Positions 48,748 to 61,732 of a stretch of DNA of 64,000 nt are shown in pieces. Numbering within the stretch: the first letter of the stretch is position 1; each line of letters begins with the position of its first letter. The stretch comes from Lycocorax pyrrhopterus obiensis (Eukaryota > Chordata > Aves > Passeriformes > Paradisaeidae), in the NCBI GenBank assembly GCA_014706295.1, contig JACSVZ010000022.1:13782830-13846829 (forward strand), given 5' to 3'. A program made the position numbers and the translations under genes. Below the pieces are notes generated by a model, which did no database searches, was not told where the DNA came from, and saw only the letters and a list, made by a program, of their open reading frames with translations.

Positions 48748-51700
48748 ACTTAATTCCACACACAACATGTTCATGTGTTCAGCTGAGGCTAATCCAGAGG
48801 AAAATAAGTGGAGACTGAAAGGAGAAACCCCAGAATTTTCTATTGCTGAAAAATCCCTTTGTTTTGCTATTTCTGTAATCTTTATAGTAAGCTTTGCAAA
48901 ACTCCTGTGTGAGGTATCAGACAAGAATTTTACAATCAGAACATTCTGTTATTTGAGGTTTCCCTGATGTCCTGCCCTGCACTGCTATCTAACCTGTTGC
49001 TGTTGTTTGTGAGTCTCAGAAGATCCCTCCTGCCTGCCTTCCCACACTCAGGTACCATCGTGGCCTATTTGACACAATCTGTTGCTTTTCTTCTCACCTG
49101 AACAGATCAGTTCTTCCATAATTCTTCTTTTCACAACTTCCAGAGCTCTAAATTAATTCTTTTCCACTTCTAAAAGAGAATAAACCTTATGCCCAGTAGA
49201 AGCAAATCAGGAGAATGGAAAATACTGCAAGAGGTGTTTTCAAAGAAACCAGAACCTTCCCCCTGCAGTGATGCCTAACTGCACAGAAACTATAAGAGGC
49301 AAATGTTCATAGTTTTCAACTGGATTGTTTTATTAATTGATTCATCATTTCAGACCTGGGGTACTGGGAGAAAGCAAAAAGAATAATGGATCTTGATGTT
49401 CCTCTGTGAGACAGGTGCTGGGCTGTCTCTGCCTGATATGCAAAACAGTGCCGGCAGGATGAACACCTAGAAAAGTGTTTCATTAATATAAAATGTATAA
49501 TTAGAGTTGGTCCATTTATTTCAGGGAAAAAAACACTGCTCCTCACAAAAACATGTTGCAGATTTTTTTTGTCAGATGTTGAAATTAGCAAAATAAAGCC
49601 TAGGAAACCCCCCAATTACTTCCCATGTTTGCCTAATTTCCACTGTGAAAATGCATAAATCAACAAATGGAATCGATAATTTTCATAACATCTGTAAAAA
49701 TAATTTAAAGTTTCATATTAAATCATGATTGTTTAAAAGATAATTACAGAGGAAAGATAGATATTCCCGAAGCTTTTCTCAGTATTAGTGCCAGATTGCC
49801 TCTAAAATAAACCTTCTCTGATCCTGCTTTATATCCAAAGGGTAGAATACCCCAGGAGTCTCTACTTGCTGAAGAAATCAGAGTTTACTTTTTCCCCAGG
49901 AGAAAGAAAAGTGGAACGAATTATGACACAATCATTCAATGCATTCTCCTTTTCTCCTGGGCAGAACCATCTACTTGGTGACCTGCACTTCTGCCTTGTT
50001 TGTACTTATGCTGCAGGAGTCAGCAAAGCCTTCCTAGGGGCAGGGTCACATCCTCAATTCAAATTTAAATGTCATTCATAAATGGAAAGGGCATTTCACT
50101 GAAATGGAAGTAGGAAATGGTAGAGAAGGAGGGAAGTGACAGTAAAAACAGGAGGAAAATGGAGGTTAGGAAACACCAACTATTACAGCTTTAATACCGT
50201 GCCAGGATAGGAAATAGGTGTCCACGTGACTGTTTACAAAGTCACCAAGTAGAGATAAATTAAGATGCCAGAGCTAAAGGCAGCAGTGAGAGTCCTGATT
50301 ATTGCTATTATTGTCCTCCTTCTCAGCCATGCCTGAGCCAAACCCACATTCAGTAGAGCAGCAGGAGGCATAACCTGGAGTGGATAAATAGATAGACTTG
50401 AAATGAGCACACGTGCACCTGGAGAGGATTTTCCATGACTGTCTGTAAATGTTGCTAAGCAGTTGTGTGTAGCTGCCCAGTGTGGCCTTTTTGTTTAATC
50501 CTGTTGTGCTCTGAAGATGTTGTTATGTCATTACACTGACATTTCTTTGACTTACAAGGAGAACACAACCTGTATGATTGTACTCTTCCTCATGAATTGG
50601 GTATTTCCTAGCTAGAGTTAAAATGCAGCCTCCTATGCCAGTCATGCAGGCAAGCACAGTGATCAAAGTGATTTGAAGGTTTTGGGGAAGTGAACATTTG
50701 AGAGAAGATGAGTTAGAACCTTGAGGTCCTGGTGGTTTGTCAGGTAGCTCCACCAACAGACCACCTTGTGCCTTCATCACCTCTCCTGTAAAATGGATCC
50801 CCTGGCTTGTCTTTTATTTAGCTTTAGAGATCTATGTGATTTTTATCTGGTGTTGCTCTTCTGCCCTTCACTTCTGTTATCTTTTGTTGTATTTTAGAGA
50901 AGAAGCATTAGACCCATGCTACTCAAATAACTACAACTTGCAAAGGGCCCTTCATTTGCTATTGATAATAGAAAGGGAAGCAGTGGATATTTTGGTTCTG
51001 TTCTGTCTTGATGAGGTGGCTGTGATGGGTGAGTTAATAGAAAATAAGTAGAGCAGATGTAGTAATAAATTACTACCTTGACAGATTTGACATATCTCCA
51101 CCCATGTACTGAAGATGAGTTGAGAGATGTGTGCATGATTAACGTTGCTTAAATGGGTGGTGTCTGAATTAGCATTTTGTGCTGTAGGCGCTGGAAGCTT
51201 CTGTATTTTGTAGCAATACTTAGCAATTAAATTGCACTTTACGTCGTCAAAGTACTCAGAACATGAGAGATTATGTTCCATTAAAAGCAGGGATAGGTTT
51301 TCTTTACATGGGAGACAGAGAAAATGTCCGATGTGACCATGAGCATCAAAGTGTCAGTGGCAGAGGTGCCAGAAGGACACTGCAGTTCAATATTTTATCA
51401 TAAGATGGTTCTGATAATGAATATTGTTACCTAAGAGCTGCCTGGCCGAGAACTTGAACCTACTGTAGGAGGAGCTGCCTATTCTGTCAAGTCCAAGGAC
51501 TAGTTCCTGCAAACATTTGGGTTTGTACCTGGCTTAACTTTAAGCAGAGGACTACGTCCACTTGATTCTCACAAATATGAACACGGATCAGAGGCAGAAA
51601 GAAATGTGGGTTTTCTTTTCCCTTGATGTGTGCACTAAATGTGACACATACAAGCAGCCCTATCAGTGTGTGTTAGTAGTTTTACATCTCATCTCGATTT

Positions 51701-54700
51701 TCTTTGGTATGCTTTGCTGTTATTGTTTGAGTTTGTTTGCTTAGGGGTTTTTCTTTGCAAAATGTGTATTTCTAAATCATTTCTTCATGTGGTCTCACCC
51801 AGTTTCTTGATCTATGAGAACAGGACTCCAAGTGTGCTGCCAGGTTTTGCAGCAGCCATGCCTTGGTGAGGAGAAACCACATTTTGGTAAATTTAAATGG
51901 TAAATCCGAATGCAAACTGATAGACCAAGGAAGAGATAGGGAGAGAAAGCAGCAAAAGTGAGAGTGTAAAAGGGATTTCAGATGCCTTATCCCCCCTTGG
52001 ATTTTCTTCGTCTTTTTAACTGAACAACACTAAGTGATGGGATGCTGTTGGTTTAAAGTGAGGTTGTGTCTCTGCTGCTGTGCCTGTGCCTGCAGAGGGG
52101 ATGTGGCAGCACAGCCCAACAGGAGACAGGCCAGCACCGAGTGCTGTGAGGGGTACAGAGTCAGCTGGCAGGCACAACAGACAGTTTCTCCTTTTTCTAT
52201 TTCATTTAGAGTAAATACTCTTTGTTACCATATCAGAATTTTTTTAAAATAATTTGTATTTTAATCATTCCTGTTTCTGTTGAAATACTTCATAGTGGCA
52301 AGCATCATTTCAAAAAATATTGTGTGACATTAACCCTGAACAAATGAATCAGTGGACAAATCTTGAGTGATTCTAAATATTTGCTAAGAATCAGCAACTC
52401 TGAGTGTGCACAGTAGCACTGCGGGAGCTCAGCTCTTCATCATGTTTGAGATCAGCCGCCTTTAATCCAGACCTATTTCTGACACAGTTTTAATAGCAGT
52501 AGTTACTCTATTAGATGAATGTGTTGCATTCTTTTTTTCTTTACCATTGTTTTCTATTTTTTCTTCAAAGAAACCTTCTTTTTTAGACTTACAAGAGAGA
52601 AACTGAAATCCTTTGATCTCCACAATGTATGTACTATTTATACCAGAGATGGGGAAACTGCTTTTGTCTAATTATTTTTGACATCTTGCAAATATTCACA
52701 AAATTCTTCATGGGGATTAAAAAGATCCACAGAGTTCAATCTCTTTGTGACAAAGAAATGTTGTTCTCAAAAGGCAAAACAATTGTTTGTTTGTTTTCTC
52801 TTAGAAAGATCCAAGACATTCATCTTCCAACATGGCACATTTTATTTGAGATAGCGCAGGAACACATCCCATTTTTAGAATATCAGGAAGTTTCCATAAA
52901 TAGAGCTGTACCTTATAAGATCAAAATAAAATAGTGAAAAAAATGGAACGCATTTGAAAAGCATCAATTCCACCTTTTTAAAATGTTTGACTCCAGCTTT
53001 GTAGAAACTTCTCTGCAGAAGCTCCCATTTTAGGGTGTGAGATCTTTGAGCTTCTGTTAAGTTACTTATTAGAACAAAGTTTGTGAAGTGGTCATTGCTG
53101 CACTTCCCTCCGCTGTCTTACAGAGCATCTATTAATTTACATGTCTTTATTTATTTATTATGCAAAGTAAGTGCCATGTGAGTAATTACACTTCCACTTC
53201 CAAGGAACAGCCAGGGTTACCAGCGCTCACTAAGGCTGAGACACATCATTTTGTTCCTCTGGGTTTTTATAGCGTCAAGTAAATCAAATTAATATGAGTT
53301 AAGTGAATGGGGAATTCATCAGTTTTCACCAGAAAATTCTGGTCTTCACAGTTTCAGAATCTGGTTCATATGGTCAAAAAAAGGAGAAGCTGAAGTTCAT
53401 TATTTAACCTCATTTTTACTTCCCAATGGAATATGTAATATTTGGCATAAACAATAGTTATGAGTTCCACCAAAACCCCCTAATGCTCAGCAGGAGGTTT
53501 GGGGACCTTGGGGAAAGAATCAGATAAGTGGTCCCAGTCAGCGAACACCACCAATACCAGGCAGTGGATTCTGTCTTGGTTAGAAAAACTCAACCATTTT
53601 GGAGACTTCTGAACACTTTCTTTAGTGAAAACGGAAAATTTCTGTGTTCAGCCACGCTCTTTGCTGAATTTTCTGAGAGTTTTTGTCCGCTTATGCAAGT
53701 GTGCACAGACAGATCAGAATAAAATAATGACATAAAGTTTCCCATTATTGCCAAAATTTTCCTTTTTCAACGAGCGTACAAAATGTGGAAAAATTGAGTC
53801 ATAAGTAGTTCTGTACCTCAGAGTAGATATTTTGCTACCTTTTTAAAATGTATTTTGAACACGGAATTGAGAGAAGAGCTATAAAATTGAGATACGTAAT
53901 GTCTTCAATAATGCAGACATATAGACATTATTTCCTCAGTAAATCTTCTGGGTCTCTTAGAGGAGTTGTATTTCTCAGACACGACATGAGTCAGACGCTA
54001 CGAGCACGGCGGCAAATTCCAGGCAATCCATTAAGGGTGTCACACCCTGCTCTTCACTCCATGTCCTTTCCAAGGTGAACACAAGTGCCATCAGCAAGTG
54101 GTTTGTGAAGGTGTCTGTGAGTGCTGGCAGGTAAATAATTTTTTTAAACCCAAGTTAACAGTCCATGTAATCATGTGCATCAATCTGACTTGTGTAGAGG
54201 CAGCTGCCCTGCTCAGTGTGCTCTGGCAAGGAGATCAAGATGGGCAAGACAAACGGGAGCACGAGGCTGGCAAGGGGGCACAGTGAGAGGGTCCAGAAGC
54301 AGGAAGGAGGGGTTATAAACCCCCAAATTGTGAGGGGCAGAGGAGCTATGCTGGCCCTGTGCAAAAGGAAATGGAAGTTGTCACAGGCCTCACAGGTTTG
54401 TAGGTGGCTGTTTAGATAATTCTTCTAAAATTGCTGGAAGAGCTATAATGCTCCTTTCAGAGAGAAAAAAATAGCAAAAAGTCTGAGATTCTAAAGCTGT
54501 GTAGCTGCAAATACCTTTCAGCCTCTTGATATCTGCATCAGCTGCTTCATCTGGGCCTGGATAGGTGTTATGTGCTAATGGTTGTGGGGCAACCACATCC
54601 TGATCCTGCAGAATAATCTCAGTTCTTGTCTGTTTGGAAGGGTTCCTTTAGGCCCTGACAACTTTTGTGAGTGTCAGTCACTAAAGACTGAATCTTCTTG

Positions 54701-57700
54701 GATGTTTCAAAAGGTCTGGCATAAACCACATGGCAAACCCTGATGTTTCTGTTACAGGGAGATGCTGTGTCACACCTTTCTAACAAAGACCAGCTTGAAA
54801 AATCCTCCATCCCTACTACAAGAGGTTCCCTCAGCACCAGACTGAGTGCTAGGTCTTATGTTCTGTGATCAGATAGGTCCTTGTGGCAGCCCATGGCTAT
54901 GGATAGGTTCATTAGGTCTTCCAGTGTGTTTTTACAATAAGTAGTATTAAAAAAATACTATTTTATGTCTCCTACTGAACCCTAATGCATTGCTCTAAGA
55001 ACCACTCATTTAATTAAGGTACTTTTTCTCTCCTCTGTGCTATCTTTGAGTAGCAGAGTCCTCCTGTGCTTAGGCTAGAGAGACCATGAGCTCCTTTTGG
55101 GGGATTTAGACATCTCCCACACCTTCTCCCAGCACTCTGCATGAAGACTTGAAACCCCTCACATTGCTCAGAGTGTCCATCCCTCTGCACCTCAGATGAC
55201 TTTTTACTGCTTTGCCTTCAGCAGAACTGCAGAGCTTCCATCTCCTCTTGCAGCCCGTCAGAGCTGCAGCTTGTGTGGCTTTTCCAAGTGAGTGATAGCC
55301 CAGTGGTGTCACTCTAAGGGTATTACTCACTCAGGGTATTTGCATCCTGAGCTGGACTGACAAGAAGATGAAAAGGAGGCTTGGTTGTGTGGCCAGCTTT
55401 TGTTTATAATTTAAAAGAGTTTTTTCTATTCATGCATAGCATCCCTGTTGCAGAGTGTCTCTATTTCATCCAGAAACTGGAAAAATTTATAGCTCCCAGA
55501 TCCCACATTTTCTTTAAAATACTGTGTAATAATCAAAATCGGGACACTGATGAAGAATAATTAAAATCTACTTCTTATTGAGCATTTTTAGCTTAAAGCT
55601 ATTTCAATAGTAGGAAAAACCAAGCATATGGAAAACAGAAGACAAATTTGTTTCGCCACTTTGACTGCAAGTCCTCTAGGTCAAATATTTCACATGAGGT
55701 CGGAAGGTAGTAAAATTTTTCACAGATGCTTCTGTTTTCTGCTTGGAAGACAGATACCTAAAACCAGTCCAGGTTCATGTTTTGAGAAATCCAGTGACTC
55801 CAGCATCAAGAGCTTAGAGATCATCAAGGCAGTTTTGAAAGGCATTGGTTTAGTTTTAATAAACTGTGAAGAAACCCCTACAGACAGTCATTCCTTTTCC
55901 TGCAGGAGAACTCCAAGGGTCTGCCAGTGCTCAGGCTCCCATGCGCTCTGAGTACCCAGGGAAACGTGATCCATCCAAAAAAAAAAAAAGGTTGGTGTAA
56001 ATTAAATAACAAAACTTAGCACTTTCTGCAATGTTCTATCAGCAACTTGCACATTTCTGCAGACGCTCCCCAAAAGTCTCCTTGGCACAGAGCACACAAA
56101 CACAGAGAGCAGCAGACGGCACCAGCAGGTGTCTGCATGAAATCCTGCTCCTGGAGAGATTTCCAAAAGCAACTGCACTGCCATACCTTTGATCTTTTCC
56201 CCAACCAAAAGCATGTTGTGGGTTTGTTTTGTCGTATTTTTTTTCTTTCTCTCCCAATCCATTCCACAGCCACAAATGCATTTTACAGAATTTCTGCCCT
56301 GCATGTTTTTCAGCTGCCATGAGGTATTTGCAACCTGACAGGCAAGGCTAAATATCTTCCACTCTTGTCTGTACACCAATTATTTACAGGAATCTTCCAT
56401 TCTTCAAGTCATATCATATGGCTCTGAGTTTTAACACAAGATCTCAAACACCTCATCAACCTCCTGAGGTTAATTTAAACCTTTAAATGTCACGTAGACA
56501 TTTGGAATTTGGAAATTTTGTCTTGTGACTTTACATGGATACCAAGCCAGATCATCAGCTGACCAATGTAGATATATAGGTTCTACTAACAAAAATAAAC
56601 ACACATTTCTGCATACTGAAAACCTGCACGTACTTACACAAAAACATTTGTCTTGTGGTACACTTTAGGCGTGCCATCTGTCCTGCTACCTTGTTAGCAA
56701 ACACAAAGATGCAATATCTGCTGAAAAACATTTACTGTCTGAAGTGAATAAAGAAATTAGGGAGACATTGTGGAAGAGAAGTTTGTCCACATGGAAGGAA
56801 AATCAGGTTGTGAGCACAGGGAATGACAATGTTTCTCCTGTGTCATGCATCTCTCTCTTCCCACAGCAAGGGCAACCTTCCTGCCTGTGTTTCCACAGTG
56901 AACTCAGAGAGATAACAGGGATTAAGCCCAGCATTGAGGCTTGTGTTTACAATGAGTTGTTATAGAGGTTCTTAAAGCCTTGTTCTTGATGATGGTATTA
57001 TTTTATTTGTTTCTGTGCTTTTGTATTTGTCATGGCAACGAAGAGACCATGTTTTTACTGAAACAACTGGATTTGAAGAGGGACCTTCTGGGCTGCATTT
57101 AAGCAGCTGCTGCCATTGCCAGAGAGATCTGGATAATGTCTTTCCAAGAGAAAGGCAGAATGTAGTCCATGATGGGATAAAGAAAGAAATAAGTGGTCCA
57201 TCAGAAGGTTTTCTAGTAAGAACTGAGCCATGGTATGAAAAATGTGACGGCACCCAGGATGGAAAGGGAGGTAACGTTCCAGATGGCAGGGCATGCAAAT
57301 AAGTTTCTCATGCTTGTAGGCACCACAGTAATTCTCATTTTTTAATCCAAAAAGAATAGTCACATCATTTCCTTCTGTGGCAAAAAGCTGACTTGATAAC
57401 ACGACCTTGTGCTGCTGCTCAGTGTCACACATTCACACAGGCGTGTCCTTTCTCTCTTGTTCAGCCCTCCTGCCTTGCCCTTTCCCCATCAGCAGCAGTC
57501 CAGGTCACTTCCCAAGCCCCTTCCTTCTCCTGAGCTGCCCGGTGAGCCGTGGTCTGCTGCTCCTGCTTCCCCCAATTAGTGCCTCTCCTGCAGCATCTCC
57601 TGTCAGTCACTGCCGTGCCAGTGGTGCTGCTCCCAGCAATGCCAGTTCAACAAAGAGGAGACAAACAGCCTAATGGTTGCCAGCAGCTGGAGCGAGGCTG

Positions 57701-60700
57701 AGGCAGAGTAACTCTTTCAAGTGTTTTAGGCATTTCTGAAATATTCACATATACAAGAACAAATCACTACACGTGTACGTGAGTGGCAAAGTGACATCTG
57801 AGTTTCCCTCTTTGGTACCAGCTGTGGTTCAGCCCCGTTGCCAGCGGCAGGGATGTTCACTAATTGAATGGAAAGCTTTGGGACTTCCCTGTGCATCCTC
57901 TCCTACTTGGAAAGCAGAGTCAGCCAAGCACATTCCCACTGCACGGCCCTTCCCAGCTCCTCAGGCTCAGCACGACAGCCCAGGAGGAGCCACCGCTGCC
58001 GGTCCAGCCCACAGAGACTGCAGGCCCCCATCTGTGCCCTGGTGTCATTGCAAAAGAGGAGAAACAGCTGGGCTGCATTGAAGAGGCGGGAATTAATCAT
58101 TCTTGGAAGGGAGGGAAAACAAAAGCGTCTCTGAAGAACCCCACCTGCAGACACTGCTAAGTGCTTCACACAGGTTCTCCTTCCAAGCAGCCTCTGCCAC
58201 AAAGGAGACGTTCCCTCCCCGTTCCTGCTGCTGCAGCTCCACAGCACTTTTAACTTGTCAATTTACAGCTGCAGCACCAACTTTTGATTTCATTTTCTCA
58301 GAAGTGCTGGATGAGAAAAAAGCGTCTCCTACCTTACCAAGACTGACTTTGACTCTCTAACCTGATATTAACGGCTGACACTTTCATTTCTTCCTACATT
58401 GTTTAGAATTTCCTGATCATAGACTCCCTAACTAGAACATAAATTCTGGAGATGGGGTGGTGGTGTTGTACATCACATGCTGTTTAACACTGACAAGAAA
58501 TCCTTCATCTTCAGGAATGCAAATTTCCTGCAGATATATGATCCAGTTTATGTGTGTGCATACCAAAACCACACAAAATAGTTGAGTCATTGCTTCAAAA
58601 ATCCATTCCAAAAGTTAAAAAAATTTAATGCCCATCGCCAGTTTCCTGTCCTAACAAACATTTCTGATTCCTACCATTTATTTAAACCTCTGGTATAGTA
58701 CTGTGTTTTAAATGTATTTGTGAAGCTGTGTTCCAGTGTATAATGTTATAGTTCTACCTGTATGAAGTCCACTACCCATGACAAAAAAATCATTGCATTA
58801 AAAGACATCTAAAAGTGCTCTTCACTCTGGGATTCCACATTTCCTTTAAGCCACTTGCAGTGGCCTTGCAGATCACTGTATCCTTAGGTAATCTGTTCTC
58901 TTACCAACATTAGAAAACTGACTCTTTTTATTTTCCCTTCATAAAGGTGAAATCCTGCATTTCTTGTCCTGGTCTCAATACACAGGGAGAACAATTTGAT
59001 GGAAACATATTTGAAATATCTTGTAGTCCTCATCTCTCCCTCAGTGCTGCCTTTGCTTCAGCAGAGCAGTCCAGGTGTTTTGTTCACATCTGTTGCCATT
59101 TTAGACCCTCTTCTCTGACTTCCTTTTCTCAACAGCTTTCCCAAAGCATGAATTTCAGATCCAGAGATCATTTACTTCAGCTGAAACAAACAAATAATTA
59201 CTGCCTGCATTTTACCAAGATTGTGTTTATTTTATATTTTTTCTGCAATAACATGGCCTTATTGACTGCCACAGAGTTTATGGTGGCAGATACACAGAGA
59301 GAGTCCATTATAGCCCCCACAAAACTTCTGCATTATGATGCATGTTACATACTTTTCTGACTATAGTATTTAGCAATTATTCAAATGGATTTCATCTTGT
59401 ATTTGTCTTGTATCTGGTTGGCCAATCATTCATGGAAAACCTCAGCCTCATGATGGAAAGGGGTAGGATATATAACATTCCACATGATCAGGTTTGCTAA
59501 GGAGAGGAAATGGGTTCTGTAATGCTGCACCTGACATGAAAGGTTTGGATTTGCATTCCAGACCTCTCAGTAGTTTCCTATTAGAATGATGCTTGAAATG
59601 AAGAAAACAATAAAAGTTAAATGCTAATAGAAGTTGTTGCAAATTACTTGGGGGAATGTGGCTCCTAGACCTGTTTAGATTTATAGCAATGTCAATATGT
59701 GAGGGATTTTTAAGCATCATTATATACTGTATTCCTGTTGATGCTTCTCCACTTATTGCTGTGGTAATACATTTGGCACAAGGGACATATATAATGCTAA
59801 CATTTCTATGATATACATACCCAATAAAAGCTTTTTCAATTTCATTATTTTGACAGGCAGATTCCATTAATACATCCACAACAATAATGCTCCTTTTCTT
59901 CAGGATGTAGGAGAAGAGGATTATTAAAAATTACAGACAATACCCCTATACACTTAATCTCTCCAAATTCACTTTACAATTGCTGTCAACATCAATAATG
60001 TCAGACAGTATAATCATGTTTGTGTAAAAATCAGAACTTGTATATTTTCCAAATGGGATTTGTGTCCCCATCTAACAATGCAGCTGGTTTGGTTTGGGGC
60101 TTTTTTTTTGGTGGTTTGTTTTTATGTCAGAGAGTGATGCTCCCAAATGCCTGTGGAGAATACAAGTGCTGTGAGACAGCCAGGTTGCAGCTCCTTCATC
60201 TCATCCCATTCTCCATCCTGTACCCTTGGTCCACCTTTCAATTTCAAAATCTGTGTCATAAATAATGAGAGGAGTGGGGAGAGGAGACAGCTCCAACAAC
60301 CCATGTCCCTTCTTCAGCTGTCACAGGTTGCACATGAGTAGCCAGAAGCACAAGGGCTTCCCCACAGGCCAGTGGGCAAATTGCTGCAGTGTTTCCTGAG
60401 AAATCATTTTTTTTGTACCACTTTCTTACTTCTTGGTATAAAATGGAAGTTAAAATAATTTCTGTGGCCAAATAATATTGCAAGTAATTTTTCCCTGGTT
60501 TAGTGTGGATTAAAGGATGTTTGTTGCCCTGTTATTAGGCTTGATGTTTCCAGTGCATGAGAAATATTCTCATCACTGATAAGAAAAGGATGCTGCAGGT
60601 CCAGCTGCTCTGGTAGAATTCTGAAACACAGCTACAGGTTTGAAAATTCAGCTCCTGCTAATTTCAATACATGGAGCAATTGAATCCTTTTGAAATCCAC

Positions 60701-60972
60701 ATTTTCATTAAGACATTCTGAAAAAAAAAAATCACAGTATCTTCATGTGCATTGCTCTTAAATCAAACTATGCCTAGTGAGTTGTTATTTATTTCTGTTG
60801 ATATTACCTTTTCAGTATCAGTATCCACTCTCATTGGTGACCAACCTTTTATGCAACATTTAGAAAATCAGTTTCTCTCATGCCTTTGAACAAAACAACT
60901 CTGTGCACCCCCTTTCATGCCAGACTTATCAGCTAATCTATCAAACAAAATACAATTTATTTTTTCTATTAG
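48748..60972. other. Spacer with a GC-richer patch at 57430-58300
   Basis: No gene recognised. A MIR-like 'cctgtaaaatggatcc' word near 50787-50803 is too short to call. The minus-strand frame 50523-50780 contains a hydrophobic stretch (ITLITVLACMTGIGGCIL), and the minus-strand frame 59448-59879 has 143 codons; neither is recognisable. An A run lies at 55979-55991. The 57430-58300 patch is GC-richer with overlapping open frames but no convincing exon. Confidence 0.35.
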
Positions 60973-60989
60973 GTTCCCGGAAAGTCAAG
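60973..60989 (+). other. Possible 17-nt micro-exon
   Basis: TTTTTTCTATTAG (AG at 60971-60972) precedes 17 bases ending AAAGTCAAG, followed by the ideal donor GTAAGTG at 60990. A branch-point-like CTAAT lies about 40 bases upstream. Micro-exons of this size exist in neuronal genes, but no partner exon is known. The donor alone is unusually good. It could also be the donor of a longer exon starting further upstream. Confidence 0.18.
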
Positions 60990-61050
60990 GTAAGTGAGAG
61001 CCACTGGTGTTTGTTGCTGGACTCTGTTATATTTTTCCAACAATCTAGGA

Positions 61051-61063
61051 GTTGTCAGGCAAC
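61051..61063 (+). promoter_or_regulatory. RFX X-box-like motif
   Basis: GTTGTCAGGCAAC fits the RFX-family X-box pattern (RYYNYY, spacer of one, RRNRAC) with no mismatches. RFX factors are known regulators of ciliary and some testis genes. It lies 192 bases beyond the predicted 3' end of the minus-strand candidate and about 450 bases from the CpG cluster. Binding is inference. Confidence 0.45.
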
Positions 61064-61127
61064 GATTGCTAAGATACAGGGGCATTTGTGTCTTAAATCT
61101 GAAGTGGTTGAAACCGGGAAGTGTCTT

Positions 61128-61173
61128 ACACGCTGCTGAATGTTGTCTGTACAACAGGTTTCCAACAGCGTGT
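61128..61173. repeat. Compound hairpin (8-bp outer and 6-bp inner stems)
   Basis: ACACGCTG (61128-61135) pairs perfectly with CAGCGTGT (61166-61173). Inside it, TGTTGT (61141-61146) pairs with ACAACA (61151-61156) around a four-base loop CTGT. The two stems are separated by a small asymmetric internal loop. It could be a structured RNA element or a chance palindrome. Confidence 0.7.
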
Positions 61174-61254
61174 TGTTAATAGTGATTGCTTATCAGCACC
61201 CACTTGAGATGGAACAAAGGGCTTTTATCTTTTTATATTCTGGTGTTGTCTAAA

Positions 61255-61260
61255 TTTATT
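61255..61260 (-). terminator. AATAAA polyadenylation signal overlapping the stop codon
   Basis: The minus-strand hexamer AATAAA contains the TAA stop of the candidate terminal exon. If it is used, the 3' untranslated region would be very short (cleavage expected roughly 10-30 bases downstream, near 61230-61245). Confidence 0.35.
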
Positions 61261-61429
61261 GCAAGTATCTCTGACGGGGGAGACATAACAGAGAACGTCG
61301 CCAGCGTTGGGCAATAACACGTCGATAACACAAGTGTTTCATGGCTTTCACAGCGGTGGTGACCCCTGCTCCCAGCACAGCCAGGGCTCCAGTCACAGAC
61401 TCTGATTTCTCTTTTTTAGTTTGTAAACC
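61256..61429 (-). CDS. Candidate terminal coding exon, minus strand
   Basis: On the minus strand a good acceptor (ATGTGTCTGTCTCAG, AG at 61431-61430) is followed by 57 codons starting GLQTKKEKSESVTGALAVLG and ending RQRYLQ, then TAA. The stop lies inside an AATAAA signal (61260-61255). The peptide has a polar start, a short hydrophobic Ala/Val/Gly segment (residues about 12-26), then an Arg-rich tail with the HLCYRRVIAQRWRR stretch. That layout would suit a small membrane-anchored tail. Seven CpGs are retained within the exon, unusual for this CpG-poor window. The frame matches the phase of 61677-61744 upstream. I do not recognise the protein. Confidence 0.35.
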   Translation of the reverse strand, partial: GLQTKKEKSESVTGALAVLGAGVTTAVKAMKHLCYRRVIAQRWRRSLLCLPRQRYLQ

Positions 61430-61515
61430 CTGAGACAGACACATCAGAGATGTGTGTGGGGATATAGATCAAAAGGGTGACTGCACACGTTGACAGGACA
61501 CTAATTAAATTGCTC

Positions 61516-61732
61516 CGCAGTTAGTGATCACGCACCCTGCGCGGTTAATGCTGCAAGCGCTGGGACTGGCTGCCTTCTGCTCCCGGTTAGAGAGGCACTG
61601 GCACCGTCTGTCTCCTCCAGACACCGAGTGCCACCTGCCGTGCACCCACAGCCCGGGAGCCGCCAGGAATTCCTACCTCAGCCTGGGCGCACCTCAACAG
61701 ACAGGACCCTCTGCAGCAGTGCAGAGCCAGCG
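61516..61732. promoter_or_regulatory. CpG cluster, candidate CpG island
   Basis: I count 13 CpG dinucleotides between 61516 and 61732 in GC-rich sequence, against very few in most kilobases of this window. Another seven or so lie in 61273-61356. This density resembles a small unmethylated island or promoter, but it also overlaps the minus-strand candidate exon 61677-61744. Exact GC content and observed/expected ratio were not computed. Confidence 0.45.

Noticed and set aside
50523..50780. Minus-strand frame with a membrane-like segment, considered as a retroviral envelope remnant
   Set aside because: No LTR, cysteine motif or other viral sequence nearby. Part of the region resembles a MIR fragment on the plus strand.
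50764..50803. MIR-like sense fragment ending CCTGTAAAATGGATCC
   Set aside because: Too short to distinguish from chance without an alignment score.
57430..58300. GC-rich patch as a CpG island
   Set aside because: It is GC-richer but has few CpGs by eye, unlike 61516-61732.
59448..59879. 143-codon minus-strand frame, considered as an old viral or cellular coding remnant
   Set aside because: No family recognised, frame start is not ATG, and no supporting neighbours.
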